From assembly GCA_038093975.1 (NCBI GenBank), contig JBBPTG010000265.1, forward strand, positions 1 to 31,849: a stretch of DNA of 31,849 nt, given 5' to 3'. Below the pieces are notes generated by a model. The model saw nothing but the letters and a program-made list of their open reading frames with translations. It ran no database searches and was not told the DNA's origin. Below, piece after piece: positions 1 to 13,224 of the stretch. Made by a program: the position numbers and the translations under genes. The stretch is from Chalciporus piperatus. Its lineage: Eukaryota > Basidiomycota > Agaricomycetes > Boletales > Boletaceae. Each line of letters opens with the position of its first letter. The first letter of the stretch is position 1.

Positions 1-1382
1 GCAATATACATCTGGCAAAGTTGTGGATCCGAGAGGAAAGAGGCAGCAAGTTGACCGCGAATGGTAGGGTGAATCTCTTTATCGGTCAGGAGAACTGCCA
101 CTGCTTGTGATGAAAAACTCTTGGTACATTGCAGCGGGGAAGCGTCTGGTGGAGTTGAAAGGAAACTTTGGGGCAATGTCTGAGCGGAAGCAGCAGGAAT
201 AGATACTGATGGTTCTGGTTGCGTTACATGGAGCATACCCTTGATGTCATTCATGACATCCGTAGCACGATTGATGGCGGCGGTCATTCCAGTTGTTGCG
301 GCGGCAGTGGTCCGGGAAGACTGACTGGGAGTAACTTTGGATCGTCGGCTGGCAATAGCAGATGAGCCTAGGGAAGAAGTTGCTGTAGAGATGGCGGAGC
401 TGCGTCCCTTGTTTTTATCCTTGGATATTTTGGCAGAGGAAATGAGGCTTGTGCGAGAGGAGGGGGGGCGAGCGCCTGATGCCATGGAGAATGGGCGGTG
501 ACTCTGACTCTGACTACCGGAGGATAATGTATGCGCATGCAAGCTTGGAGGGGGAGTGCCGTATTCAAGTTGGGGAGTGCCAGATTGAGAAGTGACCTGA
601 TTGAGCATGGAGAGCGCACTGTTGACGGCGGTAAGCTGGGTGGTATGATTGGGTGAGGCGAAATCTTGACCGAGCTGCATCAGCTGATCAAAATTAAGCT
701 CGTGGTCCAATAAGTTCCCTTGTGTGAATTGCGACATGCTGAAGTGCGAGCTAGGTGTGGCGGGGATTGAGTAGGATTGGGAATCTGGTAGCGACCCATC
801 ATCTACTAGTATCTCCTCGTCGGAGTCCAGCAACTCTGTGCCACCAGCGTATGAATAACCACCTGTGGCGCCTGTACCACGTGGACAAAGCACGGCCATT
901 TTATCACAGAATGGCCAACCTCTGTTCCGGAAGTTGGCCATTTCTTTGCTCTAAATAGATATTAGTATGCGGTTTCAATACAGATGAATGCTTTGGAAGA
1001 CATACCTGAGCAGTGCCAGAGGCAATAAACGCCTCCCATGCTTCGACTTCAGCAGGAGTCTGGATATTTGCACCCAGGAAGGGGTCAAAGTAGGTACCTG
1101 ACTTGTTGTATTGATAGTCCTCGATGGCCCTCCACGTTTTCTTGAGCTGTGGATGGAACGAAAGGTCAAGCTGACGCTGAGAAAACATGGGTCGAAACAA
1201 CATACGCTGGTCCACTTGCTGGAGACCTTGGACGGGGTCTTATCCGGGGTCCCGAGTCTTCTTGCCACTTCAGCGAACACAGTGGGGGGAAAACCACCTG
1301 CCTGCCCCATCCTGGACTTATGCTCGGTGAGGATGTCGAGCATAGCGTGTATGGTGGGATCGGGCCAGGAAGCGCGTTTCAT
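1..1382 (-). CDS. Myb/SANT-like DNA-binding domain protein, 3' end outside the window
   Basis: Three exons are read: 1382-1206, 1146-1006 and 950 to beyond base 1. The GT-AG introns are 1147-1205 (59 bp) and 951-1005 (55 bp), and all junctions keep frame. The first two exons (106 aa) and the start of the third look like the Myb/SANT-like domain of the Myb_DNA-bind_3 type. Seen are a W-x-D-x3-HAMLDIL helix, GGFPPTVF, KWTS-LKKTWRAIEDY, SGTYFDP and RNRGWPFCDKM. The last exon is open for 950 nt and encodes a Ser/Thr/Pro/Gln-rich low-complexity tail, so the reading continues past the left edge. At least 422 aa lie in the window. The start at 1382 is chosen because the domain begins there; an in-frame Met lies 8 codons upstream. 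Families of this type are expanded in Agaricomycetes and are often thought transposon-derived. No transposase is visible here. The function is inferred as DNA binding. Confidence 0.75.
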
Positions 1383-1773
1383 TGATGCCTGTTGGATGGT
1401 AATCATTTGAAGGGTCTTGATGCCACAGAGAACAATTAAGACGCTGAAGCCAAGTAAGAGGCGATGGACGTAGTGAGTGTCGAGCTGAAGATGAGGGTGG
1501 TGGCAAGGGTTCATGCTGGGTGTTAGTGTGGAAAGTGAAAGTTTGAGCTCCGAACACACCATGGCCTAGAATTCCGCGAGGCTCGCCTGCAGAACTCCGC
1601 AAGGCCCACCTGCTGGCGGAAGGTGCCCAAATTTGATGTTTCCGAATATCCAGTCAAGTCCAGACAGTTCCATGAACAGTTTGAAGACACTTCTACAGCA
1701 ACGATACATTGTGTTTTATCTACTACACTGACAGTAAATGAAAGGGAACACCAAACATCTCAAAGAAGAGGGA
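1383..1773. other. Upstream region of the Myb/SANT-like gene
   Basis: This is intergenic sequence. It should hold the promoter and 5' UTR of the leftward Myb/SANT-like gene, but no convincing TATA box was picked out. The open frames that cross it are short and compositionally unconvincing. Confidence 0.4.
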
Positions 1774-2262
1774 GCATGGAAAATAACAGCGGCGCTGTTG
1801 TGCAACACTGTTGCACAACAGTGGGCAGGCCTAGGCGTGAGAACACCATTGGCAATGATGACCGTCAAGACTGAGGATGAATGAGGTAGCGGGTACATGC
1901 TGACTCCCTAAGTGAGATACTCGATAATGAGACAGCAGCGACGAGGAAACAACAGTGATGAGCTTGCACAGTGGGCGCGCCTAGGCAGGAAAACACTGTT
2001 GGCAATGATGACTGTGTTGCAGGTAAAGACCGGGGATGGGTGAGGTAGCAGGTACATACTGACTCACTAGTAAGACACTCAACGAGGAGCCAGCAGTGAC
2101 GAGGAGACAACGGCGGCGCTGTTGTGCAACAATGTTGCACAACAGTGGGCGGGCCTAGGCGTGAGAACACCATTGGCAATGATGACGACCGAGGATGGCA
2201 ACTGTCTCACTAGTGAGACACTCGACGAGGAGAAAGCAGCAACGAGGAGACAACAGCAACGA
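1774..2262. repeat. Imperfect tandem repeat, three copies of about 145-160 bp, two with a 25-bp palindrome
   Basis: Copies begin near 1774, 1940 and 2098. Each carries GCCTAGGC, then GGCAATGATGAC, then a CTCGA-ACGAGGA-ACAAC stretch. Copies 1 and 3 carry a near-perfect palindrome at 1796-1820 and 2120-2144 with arms TGTTGTGCAACA and TGTTGCACAACA around one central base. Copy 2 has lost the palindrome and keeps only its right flank. The tail after 2262 decays into CAACAG-rich sequence. No long coding frame fits. The repeat could be a minisatellite or the remains of a small inverted-repeat element. This is direct observation; the origin is unknown. Confidence 0.8.
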
Positions 2263-3689
2263 CAACAGCAACGAGCTGCTGTTTGCCACCGTCCGAGGAC
2301 AACGAGACTCTGAGGGATTTTCACTTCTGTTGTGGTCTCTTTGTCTCAGACGGCTATAGGTAAGGGACGGCTATAGGTAAGCGAGTGTGGCTACGCGCTT
2401 AGCAGCACTTTTGGCGACTTTGCCCATCTCGAACAGGCCCTAAGTGTGAGAAATATTCAAGACATAAGTGCCGGATGTTATAGCCTGTAGACCCACCCGA
2501 TACTGACCAAATATATGACGGATACACAGCAAATAAATTGCCGATTCATAGAGGAGATGCCGAATTATGTATCTCGCCAGTGAAAGTCACCGCCTATCAG
2601 ACGGATGTGGTGGGTATACTCGGACAATATTGAATCATTATAATGGTCAGTTGCCCCACTTGAGGCACCCGCCGGATATAGCCAAGATATAGGATGGATA
2701 TAGGAAGATATAAGACTATCCTATCTGGTTATACAGCTGTTACTCATTGTGTACAGAGGCATACACAATATCTAGAGTCCTTTATTTCTGCCCAATCCGA
2801 GTCCGAGAGCATTCAAGGTATGGTAATGGACTGGTTAATATTGTGTACTACCTAGCTAAGTACTGTAGATGAGTATGCTACAGTCACGAAGGACTTAGCA
2901 TTTTTTCGAGGACAGTCCACAACAAACACAAACAACGGCGCCTTTCTCGAATCCTACCACGTCGTCTTGACGTTGTCCAAACCGTCAACAAACACGCCTC
3001 AAATCATTCAAAAAAACGCTTCAAGTTGCCCAAACACACGTGCAGCATCCATAGATGCAAAGACACTGCCCACGCACTATGACCCATTGCCAGCGGCTCG
3101 TCGACGCACCCGCGGATCTCAATTCAATCTTCGGAGGTTTTTGCGAGCGCAACCAACAAGCAGCATTCCCACCGACGCAGTGCACGGACAGTCCGTGGGG
3201 CACTCACCATTGACTTGGGTACCTGTTCGTGCGTAAAGTAAGCCTCTAAAAGCATAGCTAGCTTGTACATGTACTCCCTATCCACAGTAACTAGCTCGAC
3301 TCTTTATTCATCTGTAGACTATTGGATCGAATCTAGAATTTGATGGTTTTTTATTCGAGCATTGCCCGTTCAGTCCATAGGGTAGCATACATTGCATGGG
3401 TCGAGATCACCACAGAACCTATGTTCAATCTCGATATACATGCTATACTGGCTTGATATCCCAGCTACATCTGAACTTACATTGGCTGGATATTGGCACC
3501 CATGCTATATTTGCTGAGAGAATAAATTATTGATGGGATAAGTGCCGGATGTTATATCTTAGGTATCCGTCGGATATGGGCCAGATACCCCCCCAACTGA
3601 ATATCAAACGTATACTTTTCCCGACCAGACGTGTAGGCCTTACTACAAATGCTAGGCACACCTGCTCGCTCAAACACTCACTGCAGTAC
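2263..3689. other. Gene-poor, relatively AT-rich region with dispersed repeat pieces
   Basis: No gene is supported. A 16-bp direct repeat (GACGGCTATAGGTAAG) lies near 2349-2382. The 19-bp string ATAAGTGCCGGATGTTATA occurs at about 2463 and again near 3538. Related CGGATAT/GATATAG-rich sequence follows each copy and recurs near 2668-2720. The pattern suggests remnants of one repeat family. The only plus-strand frame of note (2967-3236) has no recognisable domain. Confidence 0.5.
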
Positions 3690-4720
3690 TTACTCATGTT
3701 CAAAGATTAGGGTCATCGAGGTTCCGGTGTGCTGCATGTCCGAAACTATATCGATACATATGAACATGTACCCGCAGCTGGGCATATTGATCAATCCACG
3801 GTGATAAAGTGATTGGAGGTCGTAGAGAAGTCCCGCTTTATATACGCCTTCTGATGTGCTACGCAAGATATTTTGCCCCATCTCCGAGTGGGCGCGGGAA
3901 TCCGACTGGAAATGAGTAGGGTAAGAGGACACCTTTCGTCGCCGCCACTTCCGTCATGCGAGGGCATCCTCGACTTCTGAAACGTTTCGTTTGGCGCTCA
4001 ACCACGACCAGATGATCGGCCGAACCCGGGGGAACTAGACCCGGCACCACGGGTTAACCCCAGGCAGCTTGAAGCGCCTTGAACGTTTAGACGGCGAATG
4101 CAATATGATGACCGAACTTATGTATCCACACAGGCCAATCAGACACTCCAGAGTACCCATGAATTTCCATGTCGACGGTCCTGTTGCATCCATGTTTGGC
4201 CATCAACATTCTGACCTACTTTTTAACGCGAGGTATCGTTGCACGGGGTTGGAATGGTTCGATGAGCAAAGGAGAGCGAATCTCTACCTACTTGCCACAC
4301 GTGACAGGGTCCAAGGTCAAAAGACACTCAATGAGCAAAATATTGGTGCAGGGCCCAGGTAGTATATATATTCCCCTACGAAAATTCGCTTAAACAATAC
4401 TTGGAATTCGTTTTGAAACGCCAATCGCATCATTAGAACAGAACACCCACCTGCCACCGCGTAGAGAGATTTTATAGTAATCAGCCGCGAGTATTGTGAA
4501 AATCATCAGGGAGAACCGGGTGTATTACGTCTTGCGTCTGTGCACAAAGTCTGACACTAAGCCTTTCTTAAGATATCGAGTGGGTGTTCTGACTGCGGCG
4601 CTATGTGCGGAGAGTAACGTTCGATTGGTAGTGTCGGTGGGGGGACAGGGATTTGATGGGTCAGAGTGGGCGACCCATTCATCGTGCCATTCAATACATA
4701 CGCAGCTGCCAGTCTGCTAC
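3690..4720. other. Region without a supported gene
   Basis: Several 60-117 aa open frames exist on both strands, but none shows a domain, consistent splice structure or convincing composition. A TATA-like TTTATATAC lies near 3838 on the plus strand, with no gene attached to it. I see no RNA gene or repeat worth naming here. Confidence 0.4.
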
Positions 4721-4856
4721 TTGAGTCGCTGCGAGATTGTGAGTATCGATCAGAAAAGAAAACGTACACTGCAGAATCCACGTGACACGAGAGTTCCGAC
4801 AAGGACGGGTGGTAGGAGTGGGGTGAGGAGGAAGTCGAAAGCGTTATGACGAGAGA
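4721..4856 (-). pseudogene. Fragment of an alternative NADH dehydrogenase (NDE-type) gene with its intron
   Basis: On the minus strand, 4842-4768 encodes a peptide ending FLLTPLLPPVLVGTL. This matches the conserved [15 protein letters not shown] of the intact NDE1 gene at 13225-15430. It is followed at the equivalent point by a GT donor (4767) and a CTCGCAG acceptor (4729), as in the intact gene. Plus-strand identity extends over GAGGAGTGGGGTGA(G/A)GAGGAAGT and GTCGCTGCGAGA(T/C)TGTGAG. Beyond about 4721 the similarity stops, and the continuing frame soon meets a stop. It is a short decayed copy of one exon-intron-exon junction. Because the intron is kept, it came from a DNA-level duplication or a decayed paralogue, not from a processed transcript. 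Confidence 0.7.
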
Positions 4857-5148
4857 GCAACACGACCATAGAAGACCATAGAAGACCATGGTGCGCAACG
4901 AAACCGCAGTGGAGGAGGAACTGCACTGTCTTCATTCGAGTTTTAGGTTTGCCTAGGTGCACCTAACGATGACTGAGGACCTCACTGAGAAGATGAGTTG
5001 TAACAACTCAGTTGTTCATAAAGACTCGAGCCAACCAACTCAGAGTCAGACAACATCTGAGTCTCCAAGCCAAATTGACGCTCCGATCCTTACTAGCGGA
5101 TGTCTTCTGGGACTACATACTTCTCAAACCTAACAAAGCCCCAACTGG
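4857..5148. other. 5' region of the NACHT gene with a 15-bp palindrome
   Basis: It holds a short direct repeat of GACCATAGAA around 4862-4890 and a perfect-arm palindrome GAGTTGTAACAACTC at 4995-5009. An ATG at 4968 opens a Ser/Thr/Gln-rich frame of about 54 codons in a different frame from the first NACHT exon. It could be an upstream first exon, but no intron of normal length joins the two, so it is left outside the gene model. Confidence 0.4.
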
Positions 5149-9860
<4,712 letters not shown>

Positions 9861-10446
9861 TGAAGGCATATGTTTTCGTAACTGAGGGAGGATGATACCA
9901 TTGTAGCAACATAGTAGCTCAAAGATATTATGTCTTTCTAGCAACATCACTGTCTGTCTTCCACCGAAACATGTCCAATTTACTTTGAATTTACTAACCA
10001 TTCTCCCGCTCCTTCCTCGTTCGAATTTACCTACGAAGAACACAGTCGAGGTTGCTTTCTAGCCCACCTTGTTCCCCATACGATTGCTTTGTCTCGAGAC
10101 CAAGGGACGCCCCGGGCCCGTCACACCCAACGGACGGAAACAATATGGATGTATTTACATTCATCTGAAGGATATGCTAGTTTGTACCCTGCTCGGCTGT
10201 TCACATCCCTTCCAGAAACCTTTCCGTCGCCACAGCTCACTGCCACGGGGACTCCTCGCAAGACTCCACGAGACATGCCGAACAACGTTGGGGGATTTAC
10301 GGCCGTCGCGAGGGTGTTCGATGCTGCTATAGATGATGAGACAAGGGTGTCTTGACCCACGGAGCGGTCGGAGCGTCTTTCGGGAGAATCTTACAGTGTT
10401 ACACATGTACACGTTCGATGCCATGTGTCAGCGATTAGCCTGAGCG
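9861..10446. other. Intergenic region with the left copy of a diverged direct repeat
   Basis: No gene is seen. 10086-10181 resembles 12252-12343 in the same orientation: GTCTCGAGACCAA, then ACGGA(C/T)GGAAAC, then TCTGAAGGATATGCTAGT near the end. The rest should hold the 3' ends of the NACHT gene and of the HNH-like gene. Confidence 0.5.
10086..10181 (+). repeat. Left copy of a diverged direct repeat flanking the HNH-like gene
   Basis: It aligns with 12252-12343 over CTCGAGACCAA, GGAAAC-A-TATGGATGTATTT and TCTGAAGGATATGCTAGT, with a 5-bp insertion and several substitutions. The pair brackets the whole HNH-like gene. Confidence 0.65.
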
Positions 10447-12046
10447 TCACAAACTATGTTCCTCATAAACCGCCCAATCGTTGCTCGAAAACGTTGCCAT
10501 ATTGAAAGGCCTACGTTTACCTTCACAGCCCTCCCAGCTTGGCTGCCACCCGTGCCAACTCTCGGGTGGAGGGGCAGAACATGAAGGTTCCATCGCGTAT
10601 GTGGCAACCTGGTCATCGTTGAGGACTGGCTCCCATCCGCGTTTTGAGGCAGCTTCAGTGCAATGTTCAGCCCAACCGCAGATCTCTGCTTCGGAGGAGT
10701 TCCAATCGTTGTCGTCAACGACAGTGCCCTCCATGGATTCGGTGGTGGAAGTCGACTGAATGTCGTCGTCGTCGTCGTATTGTCGTCCGTGCTCCGGCTT
10801 CTTGGAAGGGGTAGATAGCTCTCCACTATTGTCACTCTCGCCATCACCGCCGGACTCATTTCCTTCGTCCGAAACAGTTACACCCGGCGAAGGAGCCGAG
10901 GGAGGGTCGGCATCGCCTTCTCCACCTTTGTTGCCACTGCCAGGCCTGCCAAAGTCGTCGGGGACGACCAACGTTGTCCAGTGTCGGTACAAGTCGAAAA
11001 TCAGCCGGAGCCTTGTCACAGCGGTATTTCTGGTTCTATGCGAAGAAGTTTGCAAAAGAACGGACTGCCACTCGGCGAGCTGGGCAACCGAGATGGGCCC
11101 CAACTTTTGCGCAGAGTTGAAGACGACGTATTGGGGCTTGATGTGACTATAGTCTTAGAGCGGACCGAGTGAGATGAACGGGTAGCGATGTGTGGCGTGA
11201 CTCGAAACGCTATCGGGCCCGGGATCCTCAAAGCGACGGATGGGTCCCTCCAAGCCTGGCAAGAGTAGAAGATGGTATTTGAACGTTTGACGCTTGAATG
11301 TCTGAGGAAGCAAAAAAAAAGTCCAAAAAGTTCAAAGTGGGAAGAGCGTGTGAGACCCCACTTTATCGAGATTAATGTGAAGGCGATCCTCCGGGGCCCC
11401 GTCGACAGTAACTTTACAGAGTCTTTTCTCTTCCAGAACCTCGAGTTCTGGGACCAACATCCATTTCCCTTGGTCGAAAAGGTAGTGCCAGTCCGCTCTC
11501 ACTATCAGCGAAAAGTGAGTTATAGAAGACGAGATTACAAACGTTTCTCGTGACTCACGGAAAAACGAGTTATGACGTGTGTCGAGATGGAATTGGCCAT
11601 GAGGCAGACCCCACGCATACTCGAGTTGCTTGACCTACCGGCAGGTCAGCATGTCATTTCCCCTCGGAAAAGACGGGGGCCTTGCGATGTTGGGATGAGT
11701 TGACCCAGCTATCAAGTTGCACGTTTGAACATCTTCATGACGGAGGTTCGTGAGGAGACACCGCCCGTTGTTTGGATCAGCTGCACATGCGCATTGCGTT
11801 CGACTTTTTCTGGTTTGACCCCGTGGATGAATCCGATTTTTTGCGCGATTCTGGAGTAGAAAGGATCTTGGCGGCGCGTTGTACCCTGCGCTCCGACTCG
11901 CCTGGGTGGTAACCAGCAGAGAGCGGCTCTTCATACGAGATATGAAGATCCTTGAAGTTTTCTTGGATGGATGGAAGGCTCTGATATTTACTGCTGCCTT
12001 GACGTGAGGGATTTCTCCGGACACCGGACGGATATGATTCAGACAT
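10447..12046 (-). pseudogene. HNH-nuclease-like gene, decayed (frameshift, altered His, in-frame stop)
   Basis: Coding pieces on the minus strand are 12046 to about 11790, about 11790-11684, 11634-11559, 11501-11362 and 11301-10447. The last three are joined by normal introns with matching phase. The pieces read NNGRCLLTN, then CNLIAGST, then LEYAWGLPHGQFHLDT, then FFLRADWHYLFDQGKW, then LVPELEVLEE. This order resembles the HNH_2-type domain of basidiomycete proteins, where a His is expected at the Asn of CNLIAGST. The N-terminal 90 codons and the core are in different frames near 11790. The third intron's donor is not recognisable. A TAA at 11155-11157 interrupts an otherwise continuous 285-codon frame. 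The C-terminal part is acidic (YDDDDD) and low in complexity. Together these point to a pseudogene. Assembly error could explain one lesion but hardly all. The HNH assignment is by motif memory. Confidence 0.6.
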
Positions 12047-12111
12047 GATCGTGGTATACCGTATGACTGTGTTCCTGTTGTTGGAAGAGTCCGAAGACTT
12101 GGGATCAAACT

Positions 12112-12264
12112 AGTCTCCCGTAAGCAGACCGAAGAGTCAGGATGAAGACAGTCGTTCGCCCTCCAATACTAGGACGATTGCTTCGTCTTAGTCTCCCGTT
12201 TGAAGCAGACCCAAGAGTCGGGATGAAGACAGTCGTTCACCCTCTACTAGGGCTTCGTCTCGAG
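12112..12264 (+). repeat. 78-bp tandem direct repeat, two copies
   Basis: Copies start at 12112 and 12190, both with AGTCTCCCGT. Each continues with AAGCAGACC(C/G)AAGAGTC, GGATGAAGACAGTCGTTC and CTTCGTCT. The second copy runs directly into the right flanking repeat at 12252. It lies just upstream of the HNH-like gene's start. Confidence 0.75.
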
Positions 12265-12343
12265 ACCAACTTGAAAGCACAACCCAACACCTGTCAAACG
12301 GATGGAAACGATGTGGATGTATTTATCTGAAGGATATGCTAGT
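12252..12343 (+). repeat. Right copy of the diverged direct repeat flanking the HNH-like gene
   Basis: This is the partner of 10086-10181. ATATGCTAGT is itself repeated once more at its end, at about 12346-12355. Confidence 0.65.
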
Positions 12344-13224
12344 GATATGCTAGTCTATCGGTCTACGTCTATTGTCAAGCTCATCCACCGTCCAGTCTCT
12401 ATGGCGTCTATCCAGAACGATCAACTCTAATAATAATGTTTCATGAAGCCCAACGGGCGGTCTCTGGGAAGTGATAGTGATGTGTGTACTTTGTGTGTAC
12501 TAGTGATGGGTGATAGGTTACCGATTACCGGTCGACGGTATACAAATATGCAAGGTGTCGTGAAAGGAAGGAGTGAATAATGTCGATGGGGATATGGATA
12601 TGTTGCATGCAACGCTCAAACGGTGATGAGACGCGCCGATTCATGAGCCTCATTCAATGAACCTGTTCATTCCCGGCTCACGTCCCTGTAAGACAAGCGT
12701 GGCGTTAGCACGCGTCGACGTGGAAGACGAGAATGATTCAATGAATCAGTAATCAGCGAATCAACGAGCTGGGCCAAGCACCGGGGAATACAACCGCCGT
12801 GATACGCTCAAACGGCGCGCGGCGCTATGTAACATGGAGCACAGGCCGGCAAAAGAGCGAAGCCAGTCTGCAGTGCTCACGAGATAGCCGTCGCACGTTC
12901 ACCATACAGCGGTGCAGTCTCCACCGTACGATACAGTCGGTTAGCCACCGAATGGGCAGAGCACCGCCTATGGTGCTAGTGCGATGGCAGTTTCCACGAC
13001 ACCGCACAGGTCAATTCAAAGGGACAGATCGTCGCCACCAACACACCCGCGCCGGTGCACGCCACCGCTCACAAAGCGGAAACGACCATCCCATCCTTGG
13101 CGTAGCACCAAGCACAACCGACCAAGCTCCGGAAAGGCCTCTGGATCGCAACACCGCCAACACCATCACACAAGGTGACTGGAACCCCGAGATTCTGAAA
13201 TCGCAAACGGCAAAAAAGGGAAAC
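12344..13224. other. Intergenic region downstream of NDE1
   Basis: No gene is supported. A 162-codon plus-strand frame (12799-13287) is Arg/Ser/His-rich, lacks a domain and overlaps the last NDE1 exon, so it is taken as chance. A palindrome TGATTCA-A-TGAATCA sits at 12734-12748. Its half sites resemble bZIP (AP-1/Gcn4-like) elements, but it is not close to any start codon. Confidence 0.4.

Noticed and set aside
4557..4898. 113-codon minus-strand frame as a gene
   Set aside because: It reads the NDE-derived fragment in the wrong frame and has no other support.
4968..5130. Upstream Ser/Thr-rich frame as the first exon of the NACHT gene
   Set aside because: No donor-acceptor pair gives a normal-length intron joining it in frame to 5149, so it is only noted as possible.
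11140..11170. 19-nt GT...AG stretch around the in-frame TAA as a possible tiny intron
   Set aside because: Far shorter than any spliced intron here, and its removal would shift the frame away from the continuous coding downstream.
11635..12108. 157-codon minus-strand frame as the true first exon of the HNH-like gene
   Set aside because: Only its last third matches the HNH core. Its first two thirds are Arg/Ser-rich and less protein-like than the MSESYPSG frame over the same bases, so a frameshift is the better reading.
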